Positions 1 through 8,937 of a DNA stretch of 64,000 nucleotides are shown here, in pieces. A model generated the notes under the pieces. The model saw only the letters and a program-made list of their open reading frames with translations. It did no database searches and had not been told where the DNA came from. Made by a program: the position numbers and the translations under genes. This stretch comes from Gemmatimonadaceae bacterium. GTDB taxonomy: Bacteria; Gemmatimonadota; Gemmatimonadetes; Gemmatimonadales; Gemmatimonadaceae. Each line of letters starts with the position of its first letter. Within the stretch, counting starts at the first letter, position 1. The stretch spans positions 1 through 64,000 of the forward strand of contig JADLCY010000012.1 of the NCBI GenBank assembly GCA_020846935.1, written 5' to 3'.

Positions 1-69
1 AGGACACTCACGAGGCCGAGCGGCCGCGGTCGCGCCGAGGGTGGAAACGAGGATCGAAACGGCGAGCAT
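1..69 (-). CDS. 5' fragment of a probable exported protein (edge-truncated)
   Basis: An ATG at 69-67 on the minus strand opens a frame that runs off the left edge after 23 codons. The peptide begins MLAVSILVSTLGATAAARP, a short hydrophobic stretch with an Ala-rich end, as in a signal peptide. No clear ribosome binding site precedes it. Only the leader is visible, so no function can be given. Chance coding is possible. Confidence 0.4.
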   Translation of the reverse strand, partial: MLAVSILVSTLGATAAARPRECP

Positions 70-109
70 GGCAGGTGGCGAGAGAGGGTGACTCACTATC
101 CTGCCAGCA

Positions 110-350
110 AAGGCGTAGCCGGATGGGGGAACCGGCCACCCTCGGATCGCGAACGCGCGGCCAGCGCCACGCGGCATCAAAACCCGCTGCCGCCGCCCGC
201 CAATCGTCCGGGACGCCGGCGCAACGAGCGACGCTCGAGGACTTAAGGCGTAGCCGGACCGAGGAACCGGCCACGCGGGGTTCGCCAACGTACGGCCAGC
301 GCCACGCGGCATCGAAGCCCGCTGACGCCGCGGCCCGCCGGTCGTCCGGG
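110..350. repeat. two direct copies of a ~105-bp intergenic repeat
   Basis: Positions 110-212 and 245-350 are two similar copies in the same orientation, separated by 32 bp. Both open with AAGGCGTAGCCGGA, share a central CGGCCAGCGCCACGCGGCAT block and end in TCGTCCGGG. Both strands stay open across each copy, but neither frame shows a start signal or a recognised domain, so this looks like a dispersed intergenic element rather than a gene. It fills the space before the diguanylate cyclase. Confidence 0.7.
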
Positions 351-433
351 CATTGTGGGGCTGCGCGCTGGAACGTGCACAGGCGTGTCGTAGATTCGCC
401 CACAACGGACGCTCGTTCCCCAGGCCACTCGGC

Positions 434-1630
434 GTGCCCTCGCTCTCTCCAGAAGTCGTCACTCGCATCCACGGCGCCCGCCCCGGACTCGGGGCGCGAT
501 GGCGCCGGTTCTGGGAGCCGCCGGAGCGCTTTCTCCTCGATGCGGGTCATGCCGGCGAGATGCTCATCGCGCGTATCCGCGTGATCCTGACCGCCATCCT
601 GCTCCTCATCCCGATCGCGAACGTGCTGCTCACGCCCGCCGAACGCGCACAGCACGTCACCGGGCTCTCGATCAACATCACCGCGTTCGTGCTCGCGATC
701 GTCGTCTACATCATGGTTGCGCGCGATCAGCGGCAGCGGTGGCTCCCGCTCGCCACGTCGCTGTTCGACGTGACGCTGATCTCCACCGCGAATCTCTCCT
801 TCGCCTTCGTCACCGATCCGCACGTCGTCGTCAACAGCAAGGTCACCTTCGACACCTACTTCCTCGCGCTCGGCGCCACCGCGCTCCGCTTCGACAAGCG
901 TGTCGCGCTCGTCACCGGCCTGATGTGCATGCTGCAGTTCTCGGCGGTCGTTGCGTTCGTGGCCTTCACCTACCCCCTCGATCAAGCGACGCCGGCCGGC
1001 GCGTACGGCGTGTTTCTGTGGTCCGACCAGGTGTCCAGGCTCATCCTGCTCGGCGTGGCCACGCTGCTCAACGTCTACATCGTGCGCGGCATCCAGAAGC
1101 AGCGCGAGCTGTCGAACGCCGATCCGCTCACCGGCGTGTTCAACCGGCGATTCTTCGACGACTACATCCCCAGCGAAATCGCCCGCGCCGCGAGGTTCGG
1201 CGGTCGGATGGCCGTGGCAATGATCGACGTCGATTTCTTCAAGCAGTTCAACGATCGCTTTGGACACGCGGCCGGCGACGTGGCCCTGCGGAACGTCGCG
1301 AATGCCATGCAGCTCTCGGTGCGGCGCAGCGATCTCGTGGCCCGGTACGGCGGCGAGGAGTTCGTGGTGCTACTCCGCGAGACCGATCCGGAGCAGGCAC
1401 TCGATCGCACCGAACGCATCCGGCAGGCGATTCAGTCCGCGCCCCACGAGATCGGTGACGCGCGACCGGTGCACATCACCGTGAGCGCCGGCGTCGCGAC
1501 CTGGCCCGAAGACGGCGCGACGGTGGGCGACCTCATGGCGACGGCCGATCGGCGGCTCTTCGAAGCCAAGAACGACGGACGCAACCGCGTCGTCGGTCCA
1601 CCGGGGCTCGCGCGCCCCGCCGCCGACTGA
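434..1630 (+). CDS. membrane-bound diguanylate cyclase (GGDEF)
   Basis: Makes cyclic di-GMP from two GTP. The N-terminal half holds about five to six hydrophobic segments and forms the membrane sensor. The C-terminal third is a GGDEF domain opening with NADPLTGVFNRRFF. The catalytic motif is RYGGEEF, and an RRSD just upstream, five residues before GGEEF, matches the RxxD product-inhibition site, so activity and feedback control both look intact. Start is uncertain: GTG at 434 leaves a plausible cytoplasmic N-terminus before the first membrane segment, while ATG at 560 starts right at that segment. No partner EAL or PilZ gene is adjacent. Confidence 0.92.
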   Translation: MPSLSPEVVTRIHGARPGLGARWRRFWEPPERFLLDAGHAGEMLIARIRVILTAILLLIPIANVLLTPAERAQHVTGLSINITAFVLAIVVYIMVARDQRQRWLPLATSLFDVTLISTANLSFAFVTDPHVVVNSKVTFDTYFLALGATALRFDKRVALVTGLMCMLQFSAVVAFVAFTYPLDQATPAGAYGVFLWSDQVSRLILLGVATLLNVYIVRGIQKQRELSNADPLTGVFNRRFFDDYIPSEIARAARFGGRMAVAMIDVDFFKQFNDRFGHAAGDVALRNVANAMQLSVRRSDLVARYGGEEFVVLLRETDPEQALDRTERIRQAIQSAPHEIGDARPVHITVSAGVATWPEDGATVGDLMATADRRLFEAKNDGRNRVVGPPGLARPAAD

Positions 1631-1706
1631 ACCGAACGCGCCGAGCACACATCAGAATCGCGCACATCGGTTGCGCCGCGGGCCCGCACCTCGTGAAGTT
1701 GCGCCG

Positions 1707-3602
1707 ATGCGCGGCGCGACGATCGACCTGACGGACCTCGAGGCAGCCCTCCATCGGCTGGGCCACGACGCCTTTCGTCCCGGCCAGCGCGAGGCCATCG
1801 AGACGATCCTCACCCAACGCCGCCTGCTGCTCATCGCGCCCACCGGCGGCGGCAAGAGCCTGACATTTCAGCTCCCGGCGATGGTGCTCGGTGGCACGAC
1901 CCTCGTGGTCTCGCCGCTCGTTTCGCTCATGCACGACCAGGTGGCTGCGCTCGAGGCTCGCGGCGTCAGCGCCACGTTCCTCGCCGCGACACTCAATGCC
2001 GACGAGGTACGTCGGCGCATGTCGGCCCTCGCCCGCGGCGCCTTTTCGCTCGCCTACGTCGCCCCTGAGCGCCTCGCCTTTCCCGGCTTTCGCGCGCTCG
2101 CACGAGATCTGGAGTGTCCGCTGCTCGCCATCGACGAAGCGCACTGTATCTCCGAGTGGGGTCACGACTTTCGGCCGGACTATCTGCAGATCGGTGACCT
2201 CGTCGCCGACCTGCCGGAGGCGCGGGTGCTCGCGTGCACCGCTACCGCCACACCCATCGTGCGCGACGAAATCGTTGCTCGGCTCGGTCTTCCCGCCGAC
2301 ACGCCGCAGCTCATCCGCGGTTTTGCGCGGCCCAACCTCGGACTGCGGGTCCACGATACGCGCACCGCCGGCGACGTCGCGCGCGTCGTCGACGCCGCGT
2401 TGCGCGAAGCACTCGGCGCGCCGGACGCGGGGCGCGGCACCGCCATCGTGTACGCACCGACCCGCAAGCAGACCGAGGAGGAATGCGCGCGCCTCGAAGG
2501 CGCGGGCTGGCGCGCAGCGGCGTACCACGCAGGCCTCGATGGCGCGGCACGCACCCGCGCACAGTCGAGCTTTCGTGATGGCGCTCTCGATGTGATCGTC
2601 GCCACGAACGCCTTCGGCATGGGGATCGACCGACCGGACGTGCGCGCGGTGATCCATCTCGCGCCGCCGGGATCCATCGAGGCGTACTACCAGGAGGTCG
2701 GCCGAGCCGGTCGCGACGGCGCCCCGGCGACCGGCGTGCTGTGTACCGGTCCCGGCGACCTGCCCTTGCGCCGCCGGCTCCTCGAACTGCCTACCGACGG
2801 CGTGCCGCCGGATCCGGCGCGCGTGCAGCATCGGTGGGGGCTCTTTCTCGAACTCATGCGCTGGGCCGAAGGCGGCACCTGCCGTCACGATGCGATCCTG
2901 CGCTACTTCGGCGATGAGGCCGAAACACTATCCGGCTGCGGTCGTTGCGATGCGTGTACCGCGCTCGACGAACCGGACGCCGACGCAGAGACGGTCGCCA
3001 CGGCGGTGCGCAAGGCGCTGAGCGCGGTGGCCCGCATGCACGGCCGCTTTGGCCTCCAGGCGGCGGTCAAGCTGTTGGCCGGCGCACGCGATCCGCGGTT
3101 GGAGCGATCGGGACTCCAGGACACGCGCACCTTTGGCGCCATGCGCGATCGCAACGAAGACTGGCTGCTCAAGCTGCTGCGGCGCTGTGTCTCTGCGGGC
3201 TGGGTCGACTTCACCACCGGCGACCGCCCCGTCGTCCTGCTGACGCCCGCTGGCAAGGCGGTGCTGTTCGGCAGCGGCCCGATCCGGTTCTTGCTTCCGC
3301 CGGACACACCGGTGTCGTCGTCGGCGATACGGACGGGCAGTCGGACTCGCCGCGCCGCACCCGCGACGGAGCTGGATCCGGCCAGCACGTCGATGTTCGA
3401 AGCGTTGCGCGCTCGGCGGCTCGAGCTGGCGCGCGCCGAGCACGTGCCGCCCTACGTGATCGCCAGCGATCGCACGCTGCGCGAACTGGCCGAAGCGCGC
3501 CCGCGTACCCTGCGACAGCTCGACGGGATCTACGGGATCGGCCCGGCCAAGGCCGCGCGCTACGGCGAGCAGCTGCTGGCCGTGATCCGGCGCGGCGAGT
3601 AG
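1707..3602 (+). CDS. recQ: ATP-dependent DNA helicase RecQ
   Basis: A 3'-5' DNA helicase for recombination and fork repair. Visible in order: Walker A TGGGKS near residues 46-51, DEAH box IDEAHC near 142-147, the motif VI region (YYQEVGRAGRDG) after ATNAFGMGIDRPDVR, Cys residues of the RecQ zinc-binding region near 391-417 (CRHD, then CGRCDAC), a winged-helix RQC part, and a C-terminal HRDC domain from about 562 to the end (IYGIGPAKAARYG). The 631-residue length is normal for RecQ. ATG 1707 is preferred over an upstream in-frame start because the extra 12 residues are non-conserved. Confidence 0.96.
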   Translation: MRGATIDLTDLEAALHRLGHDAFRPGQREAIETILTQRRLLLIAPTGGGKSLTFQLPAMVLGGTTLVVSPLVSLMHDQVAALEARGVSATFLAATLNADEVRRRMSALARGAFSLAYVAPERLAFPGFRALARDLECPLLAIDEAHCISEWGHDFRPDYLQIGDLVADLPEARVLACTATATPIVRDEIVARLGLPADTPQLIRGFARPNLGLRVHDTRTAGDVARVVDAALREALGAPDAGRGTAIVYAPTRKQTEEECARLEGAGWRAAAYHAGLDGAARTRAQSSFRDGALDVIVATNAFGMGIDRPDVRAVIHLAPPGSIEAYYQEVGRAGRDGAPATGVLCTGPGDLPLRRRLLELPTDGVPPDPARVQHRWGLFLELMRWAEGGTCRHDAILRYFGDEAETLSGCGRCDACTALDEPDADAETVATAVRKALSAVARMHGRFGLQAAVKLLAGARDPRLERSGLQDTRTFGAMRDRNEDWLLKLLRRCVSAGWVDFTTGDRPVVLLTPAGKAVLFGSGPIRFLLPPDTPVSSSAIRTGSRTRRAAPATELDPASTSMFEALRARRLELARAEHVPPYVIASDRTLRELAEARPRTLRQLDGIYGIGPAKAARYGEQLLAVIRRGE

Positions 3603-3632
3603 CCCGGGACGGGGACGGTGCCCCGTCCCGGG
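3603..3632. terminator. bidirectional hairpin between convergent genes
   Basis: A perfect 12-bp inverted repeat (3603-3614 and 3621-3632, CCCGGGACGGGG against its complement) with a 6-nt loop begins immediately after the recQ stop and lies 8 bp from the end of the oppositely oriented DUF4331 gene. There is no clear U-tract, so its termination efficiency is uncertain. Confidence 0.75.
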
Positions 3633-3640
3633 AGAAACAC

Positions 3641-4201
3641 CTAGTGAGCCGCAGCGAGATAGGGGAACGTCGTGCCGAACGGCGAATCGTTCACCGGCAC
3701 GTTGTCGCTCACCAGCCCAGGCGTGACGTTGTTCGGATTGCCCAGCAGCGTGCCAAAGATCGCGCCGAGGCCGATGTCGACCACGTCGTCGCTCAGCGAG
3801 CGGCCGCCGTAGCCGCCGAACACCCAGCTCAGCCAGAAGACCGGCTTGCCGTCGCGCTTGGGATAGAGCAGGAGCATGTCGGGCAACAGCGCCCCGGCGA
3901 TCGCGCCCGCATACGCGGCATCGCGGCCCGCGACGCCCGTGACGAACCCGGATACGTCTCCGGTGAACGCCGCAACATCGGCACTCGGCTGTCCCATGTT
4001 GTAGAGATGGTGGCGCGCCTTCACCACCGTCACCTCGCTCACCAGCGGATTGCCCAGTCGCTCGAGCTGGTGGTAGACGCGCGCGGTGGTCACCGCGGCC
4101 TGGGGCTCCACGGTCGGTCCCGTGGCCATGGTCTCGCGATCGCAGGCGGCGAGCAGCACCGTGGCGATCGCCGCCAGGCCGCGCAGGTTGATCATTCGCA
4201 T
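3641..4201 (-). CDS. DUF4331 C-terminal half, exported lipoprotein
   Basis: A 186-residue lipoprotein: the leader ends with lipobox LLAAC. The mature part carries the signatures normally found in the second half of DUF4331 proteins: RLGNPLVSEV, then a region ending NDSPFGTTFPYLA. The first half of the family is supplied by the separate gene immediately upstream (stop at 4233, 31 bp away). DUF4331 proteins are usually one chain of roughly twice this length. The function of the family is unknown. ATG 4201 is chosen because it starts the lipoprotein leader; the open frame upstream of it overlaps the neighbour and is not family-like. Confidence 0.82.
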   Translation of the reverse strand: MRMINLRGLAAIATVLLAACDRETMATGPTVEPQAAVTTARVYHQLERLGNPLVSEVTVVKARHHLYNMGQPSADVAAFTGDVSGFVTGVAGRDAAYAGAIAGALLPDMLLLYPKRDGKPVFWLSWVFGGYGGRSLSDDVVDIGLGAIFGTLLGNPNNVTPGLVSDNVPVNDSPFGTTFPYLAAAH

Positions 4202-4232
4202 GTTGGAATCCTCGGTCTCGATGAGTGGTGGT

Positions 4233-4955
4233 TCACTTGCTCGTCGTGGCCCACACGCCGAGCACCGGATCGCTCGGGGCGTTGGCGCCAAGCAGCAGCT
4301 CTTCCGGCAACTCGATCGCGATGCCGAGCGCGTTGAACCCGCGCAGGAAGTCGATGCCCGGATTGCGGAACGACGTCGCGGGATCGGGGAACGGCGACAG
4401 CGGACCACGAAGCGGCCGCCGGTCCGGCAGGATGCGGAAGAACTGCTCCAGGTCGATGAAGAACGGGTCGTCGAACAGGCCGGCTTGCAGCTGAATGCCG
4501 TTCATCGATCCCAGCAGCGTGTTGGTTGGCCCAGTCAGGCGCGGACGGCCCGGCAACAGCGTGTTATCCTTGCCGGTAGTGGTGGGCGCGGCGGGCCCGT
4601 ACAGGCTCACCGTCTGATTGCGTCCCTTGCCGGTGAACACGAGCTGGAACACGAGATCCTCGACCGCGTCACCGGTGCGGTCGACCTTGATCTGATACAA
4701 CGCGTCCGGATCGAAGCCGATCGTGGCCGACTGCGCCGGCGTCACCGGCGAGGCGGTGGTGACGATCAGCGCGACGCGATTCGCGTTGCGCCCCGGGAAG
4801 GCGTAGACGTCGTTGATGTCGGGGAGCTGCTGCAGCTCAACTTCCGCGGTGTCCTGGTGATCGGAAGCCCGCAACGCTCCGGCAACGCCGAGCGCCGCGA
4901 GTCCGCCGAACCCCAGGGTGAGCCCGAGCCGCCGCCAGGTGGATGCGCGTGCCAT
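4233..4955 (-). CDS. DUF4331 N-terminal half, exported protein
   Basis: A 240-residue protein with an N-terminal signal peptide cleaved near residue 29, just before ASDHQDT. The rest matches the first half of DUF4331: LPDINDVYAFPG, FDPDALYQIKVDRTGDAVED, then LFDDPFFIDLEQFF and an IAIELPEELL strand. It stops where a full-length protein would continue into the part now encoded by the next gene. A strong AGGAGGAG ribosome site precedes ATG 4955. The two halves are probably transcribed together. Function of the family is unknown. Confidence 0.85.
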   Translation of the reverse strand: MARASTWRRLGLTLGFGGLAALGVAGALRASDHQDTAEVELQQLPDINDVYAFPGRNANRVALIVTTASPVTPAQSATIGFDPDALYQIKVDRTGDAVEDLVFQLVFTGKGRNQTVSLYGPAAPTTTGKDNTLLPGRPRLTGPTNTLLGSMNGIQLQAGLFDDPFFIDLEQFFRILPDRRPLRGPLSPFPDPATSFRNPGIDFLRGFNALGIAIELPEELLLGANAPSDPVLGVWATTSK

Positions 4956-5051
4956 GGTCCTCTCCTCCTGAGAGTAGTGTGACCACGGTTACGACTCGGG
5001 TCGTGGAACGGATTGCGCCGCTGCGCCGAGTGCGCGGGTGGGACGGGACGC

Positions 5052-5570
5052 TCAGGGTCGGCGGTACGTCGTGACGAGCGTTTCATCGAACGCGGCGACC
5101 GCGCCGCCGGCGGGGAGCACGTGTCGCCTGGCGTGCTCGACCGTCAGCACGCTGGCAAAGCCGGTGTCGAGCCAGTGCGCGATCACGCGGTCGAGCATGC
5201 GCGACTCGTAGGGCGGATCGACGAACGCAACGTCGTACGCATCGCGCTCGAGCGCGGCCGCGAAGGGGAGGGCATCGCGCTTGAACACGCGGGTCACGTC
5301 GCGCAGCCGCAGCGCGACCACGTTGGCCTTGAGCGCGTGCAGGCTCGCCGGTCGTGATTCCACGAAGTCGGCTCGGCTGGCCCCGCGCGAGATCGCTTCG
5401 AGGCCAAGCGCGCCAGTGCCGGCGAACAGGTCGAGCACGCGCGCGCCGGGAAGGTCGGCGGCCAGGAGGTCCATCCAGGCCGCGCGCACGTGTTCGGCGG
5501 TGGGCCGCACGCGAAAGTCGTTGGGCGAGGTGAGGTCGCGCCCGGCAAAGCGTCCGCCGACGATCCTCAT
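5052..5570 (-). CDS. rsmD: 16S rRNA (guanine(966)-N(2))-methyltransferase RsmD
   Basis: Methylates G966 of 16S rRNA with S-adenosylmethionine. The 172-residue protein starts MRIVGGRFAGRDL, typical of RsmD. It has the SAM-binding motif VLDLFAGTGALGLEA near residues 45-59 and the catalytic DPPY tetrad near 117-120. Length is normal. It lies 96 bp upstream of the DUF4331 pair on the same strand and is divergent from padR. Confidence 0.95.
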   Translation of the reverse strand: MRIVGGRFAGRDLTSPNDFRVRPTAEHVRAAWMDLLAADLPGARVLDLFAGTGALGLEAISRGASRADFVESRPASLHALKANVVALRLRDVTRVFKRDALPFAAALERDAYDVAFVDPPYESRMLDRVIAHWLDTGFASVLTVEHARRHVLPAGGAVAAFDETLVTTYRRP

Positions 5571-5781
5571 GTGGCAGCGCCGGCCCCTCGCCGTTCGGGC
5601 GAGCGGCGTTCAGGACCAGGGAGTCGATTCAGCATCACGTCCACAAACATACGCGGATGGTTCCTCCGCATACTGACAGAACGCCGTCGATACAGCGAGG
5701 ACGCGTGCGCGAAGCTGCCGCACGTGTTGGAGTCCATCTTCCGCGCATGGCGACGACGCGCGTCAACCCGCGTCGCTCCCC

Positions 5782-5811
5782 TTGACGGTCGAGAGAAGCA
5801 ACCCCTATTGT
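5782..5811 (+). promoter_or_regulatory. predicted promoter of padR-permease operon
   Basis: TTGACG at 5782-5787 and TATTGT at 5806-5811 are separated by 18 bp, a fair sigma70-type pair. It sits about 30 bp before the GTG start of padR. Inference from sequence match and position. Confidence 0.6.
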
Positions 5812-5829
5812 ACTCTCGACTATCGAGAG
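5789..5829. promoter_or_regulatory. candidate PadR operator (three TCGAGAG heptamers)
   Basis: TCGAGAG occurs at 5789-5795, inverted at 5813-5819, and again at 5823-5829. The last two form a perfect inverted repeat with a 3-nt spacer. One copy lies between -35 and -10; the palindrome lies just after -10 and overlaps the GAGAGG ribosome site of padR. This arrangement suggests autorepression by the PadR protein. Confidence 0.65.
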
Positions 5830-5839
5830 GAACGCGCAC

Positions 5840-6181
5840 GTGGCCGCTCGCACCGACCTGCTCCAGGGCACGCTGGACCTGCTCATACTCAAGACGCTGT
5901 CGCTCGAGGCCATGCACGGGTGGGGCATCACGCTGCGGCTCGAGCAGATGTCGCGCCAGCAGCTGATGATCAATCAGGGCTCGCTCTATCCGGCGCTCGA
6001 GCGGCTCAAGCGACAGGGGTACATCACCTCGGCGTGGCGCACGACCGAAAACAACCGGCGGGCGCGCTACTACGACCTGACAGCCGCCGGTCGCCGGCAC
6101 CTGGTCGCCGAGCGCGCGGCGTGGCAGCGCGCGTCGGGTGTGGTCAACGCCATCCTCGACTGGGCCGGAGCCGTCACATGA
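5840..6181 (+). CDS. PadR-family transcriptional regulator
   Basis: A 113-residue winged-helix repressor of the short PadR type: LLQGTLDLLILKTLSLEAMHGWGI, then recognition-helix region NQGSLYPALERLKRQGYI and the wing RRARYYDLTAAGRRHL. The start is GTG 5840, nine nucleotides after GAGAGG. Its stop overlaps the ATG of the next gene (ATGA), so it is translationally coupled to the permease. In Acidobacteria and Gemmatimonadota such pairs are common, and PadR likely controls the permease and itself through the heptamer palindrome upstream. Confidence 0.94.
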   Translation: MAARTDLLQGTLDLLILKTLSLEAMHGWGITLRLEQMSRQQLMINQGSLYPALERLKRQGYITSAWRTTENNRRARYYDLTAAGRRHLVAERAAWQRASGVVNAILDWAGAVT

Positions 6182-8865
6182 CCTTCATCGCCGCCATCGC
6201 GCGCCGCTTGGGCGCGCTGTTCGACCGCCGCCGCGCGGATCGGGAGTTCGACGAGGAAGCGCAGTTCCACCTCGACATGTTGTCGCAGCGCCTCGAACGC
6301 GAAGGCGCGGCCCCTCACGAAGCCCGCCGTCGGGCGCGGGCGCACTTTGGCGGCGTACGCGGGCTGGGGGACGACATGCGTGAGGCGCGCGGCACGCTGT
6401 TCATCGACGACCTTGCGCGCGACGTGCGCTTTGGCGTGCGCCAGCTCCTCGCGCACCCGGTGTTCACGGCGGTCGTCACCGTGACGCTTGCGCTCGGGAT
6501 CGGCGCGACGAGCGCGATCTTCAGCGTCGTCGACCACGTGCTGCTCCGGCCGGCGGCGTTCGCGGAGCCCGAGCGGCTCGTCATGCTCTGGGGCACCGAC
6601 TCGGCGAGCGGTACCACGCGCGAGCCCATCGCCTGGCCCGACCTCGTCGACTTCCGCGCGCGATCGCGTACGATCACGTCGGCCGCCGCGATCATCGGCG
6701 CGCAGGCCAGCCTGGCGATCGCAGGGGCGGAGCCATCGCGCGCCACGATCGTCGCCGCCACGAGCAACACGTTTCAGACGCTTGGAGTCCGTCCGCTCAT
6801 CGGCCGCGCCTTTACCGACGCCGAAGACGTGCCGGGCGGGCCTGCCGTTGCCCTGATCGGAGAGTCGCTCTGGCGTGTGCGGTTCGGCGCCGACGCGGGA
6901 GTCATTGGTCGCACGATCCTGGTCGATGAGGCGCAGACGCAGATCATCGGCGTGGTCCCCGACGGCGCGGACTTCGGCATCGATCAAATGAACCAGCGTG
7001 CGGCGTACCATCAACCGTACACGCCGGCGGGGCCGGTGGACCTCTGGGTGCCGGTGCAGGGCGACCCGCAGCGCTACCCGCGCTCCACGCATCCGCTGCT
7101 GGCCTTTGGCCGGCTCGCGCCGGGAGCCACGGTCGTCACGGCGCAGTCGGACCTGGGCGCCATCGCGGCCGAACTGGAACGTACCTACCCGGAGAATGCC
7201 GCGCGCGGCGTTCACGTGGAGTCCTTCGATGACGTGGTCCTCGGCCCGAGTCGCCCGTTGCTCAACGTGCTTCTGGCCGCGGTGGCGCTGCTGCTGGTAG
7301 TGGCGACGGTGAACGTCGCAAACCTCCTGCTCGCCCGGGGCACGGCGCGCGTGCGCGAAGTTGCGCTGCGCGGTGCCCTTGGGGCCTCCTCCGTGCGCCT
7401 GACGAGGCAGTTCATCGCCGAGGGTGCCGTGCTGGTGGGCCTTGGCACGATGGCCGGACTGGGTGCGGCGTGGTTCGTATTGCGGCTGCTGCGCACGTAC
7501 GGGCCCGCCGATGTGCCGCGCCTCGATGGCGCCTCGCTCGACTGGCGAGCCGTGGCGCTCACGTTCCTCGTGGGTGCCGTCGTGGGGCTCATCTTCGGCC
7601 TGGTGCCCGTCGTGTCGGCGTTTCGCAGCGACACGATGGCGGTGCTCAAGGGTGAAGGGAACGCGACGGGCATGTCGCGCGGCGGCGTTCGGCTTCGTGA
7701 CGGCCTGGTGGTGGTGCAGCTCACGCTGTGCGTTGCGCTCGCCATCTGCGCCAGCCTGGTGACGCGGAGCTTTGCGCAGGTGATGCGGATCGACCCCGGA
7801 TTCACGAGCGCTGGCGTGCTCAAGGCGCAATACGTGTTGCCAAGCGCGCGCTATCCGCGCGATTTCGCGCAGTTCCCGCGGTTCGTGGAGATCACGCAGT
7901 TCACCGATCGACTGCTGGCGCAGGCGGCGGCGATCCCCGGTGTGCAGTCTGCGGCCATCGCCGCGGCCCATCCGCTCGACGCCGGTTTCACCAACTCATG
8001 GCGCGTGGTCGGGCGCGAGGCCGAAGCCAGCGGATGGCCGGAGATTTCGCTGCGGCTGGTTTCGCCGGGCTACTTCGAGACGATGGGACTGGCGCGCACA
8101 TCGGGCCGCGGCTTTGGCGCGGGCGACGACGCGAGCGGGCCAGCGGTGGCGCTGATCAACGAGACGGCGGCGCGGCGCTTCTTTGGCGGCGCTGATCCGG
8201 TGGGCCAGGAGATCGAGTTCTGGGGCATCCGGCGACGCGTCGTGGGGGTCGTGGCCGACGAGCGGATCCACGGCCTGACGACGGCGGCGCCGCCGGCGGC
8301 GTACGTGCCGCTCGCGCAGATCCCGAGCGCGACCGGCGTCCTCCTCGTGCGCACGAGGGGAGACGTATCGACCCTCGCCGCGCCGGTACGGGGCGCGATC
8401 GCGGCCATCGATCCACAGCTCGCGGTGTTCGGCATCGAGCCGTTCAGCGCGACGCTGGCCGACACGCTCGCCCAGCGAAAGTTCGCGATGTTCGTGCTCG
8501 GTGCGTTTGCGCTGGTGACGATCGTGCTGGCGGTGGTCGGGGTACACGGCGTGGTGAGCTACGCGGCCGTGCAGCGCACGCGGGAGATCGGCATCCGGCA
8601 GGCGTTAGGCGCCACCCGTCTCGAGGTGATCGGGCTCGTGTTGCGCGGGACGGCGCTGCTGGCACTGGTCGGCGTGGCCGCTGGCGTCGCGGCCGCGGCG
8701 GCGGGCTCCGGCGTGCTCGCCAGCCTCCTCTATGGTGTGTCGCGCTTCGATCCGCTCACGTTCGTGGTGGTTCCGCTTGCCGTCGCCGGCGTGGCGCTCC
8801 TGTCGTCGTGGCTCCCGGCACGCCGTGCGGCCGTGACCTCCCCACTGGTGGCCATCCGCAGCTGA
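6178..8865 (+). CDS. ADOP-type ABC transporter permease (duplicated MacB/FtsX)
   Basis: An 895-residue inner-membrane permease. A cytoplasmic N-terminal helix region (residues 1-75) is followed by the first membrane span (VTVTLALGIGATSAIFSV), a large periplasmic MacB-PCD domain, three spans, a second periplasmic domain, and three final spans. The FtsX signature occurs twice: VREVALRGALGAS near residue 400 and TREIGIRQALGAT near 800, showing the internal duplication. No ATPase gene is next to it, as usual for these orphan permeases, so it presumably borrows a MacB-like ATPase. Substrate is unknown. ATG 6178 is chosen because it overlaps the padR stop. Confidence 0.92.
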   Translation: MTFIAAIARRLGALFDRRRADREFDEEAQFHLDMLSQRLEREGAAPHEARRRARAHFGGVRGLGDDMREARGTLFIDDLARDVRFGVRQLLAHPVFTAVVTVTLALGIGATSAIFSVVDHVLLRPAAFAEPERLVMLWGTDSASGTTREPIAWPDLVDFRARSRTITSAAAIIGAQASLAIAGAEPSRATIVAATSNTFQTLGVRPLIGRAFTDAEDVPGGPAVALIGESLWRVRFGADAGVIGRTILVDEAQTQIIGVVPDGADFGIDQMNQRAAYHQPYTPAGPVDLWVPVQGDPQRYPRSTHPLLAFGRLAPGATVVTAQSDLGAIAAELERTYPENAARGVHVESFDDVVLGPSRPLLNVLLAAVALLLVVATVNVANLLLARGTARVREVALRGALGASSVRLTRQFIAEGAVLVGLGTMAGLGAAWFVLRLLRTYGPADVPRLDGASLDWRAVALTFLVGAVVGLIFGLVPVVSAFRSDTMAVLKGEGNATGMSRGGVRLRDGLVVVQLTLCVALAICASLVTRSFAQVMRIDPGFTSAGVLKAQYVLPSARYPRDFAQFPRFVEITQFTDRLLAQAAAIPGVQSAAIAAAHPLDAGFTNSWRVVGREAEASGWPEISLRLVSPGYFETMGLARTSGRGFGAGDDASGPAVALINETAARRFFGGADPVGQEIEFWGIRRRVVGVVADERIHGLTTAAPPAAYVPLAQIPSATGVLLVRTRGDVSTLAAPVRGAIAAIDPQLAVFGIEPFSATLADTLAQRKFAMFVLGAFALVTIVLAVVGVHGVVSYAAVQRTREIGIRQALGATRLEVIGLVLRGTALLALVGVAAGVAAAAAGSGVLASLLYGVSRFDPLTFVVVPLAVAGVALLSSWLPARRAAVTSPLVAIRS

Positions 8866-8937
8866 GCGTCGGCGGTCGGCGCGGCCGCTGGGGGCTCAGT
8901 GCTTCCAGCGGACCACGTGTGGTCGTAGGCTTGTGGC

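Noticed and set aside
8-1267. Long open frame on the minus strand antisense to the GGDEF gene
   Set aside because: Its product is Asp/Glu/Arg/His-rich with no domain, typical of an antisense shadow in GC-rich DNA; the plus-strand frame has a clear GGDEF domain.
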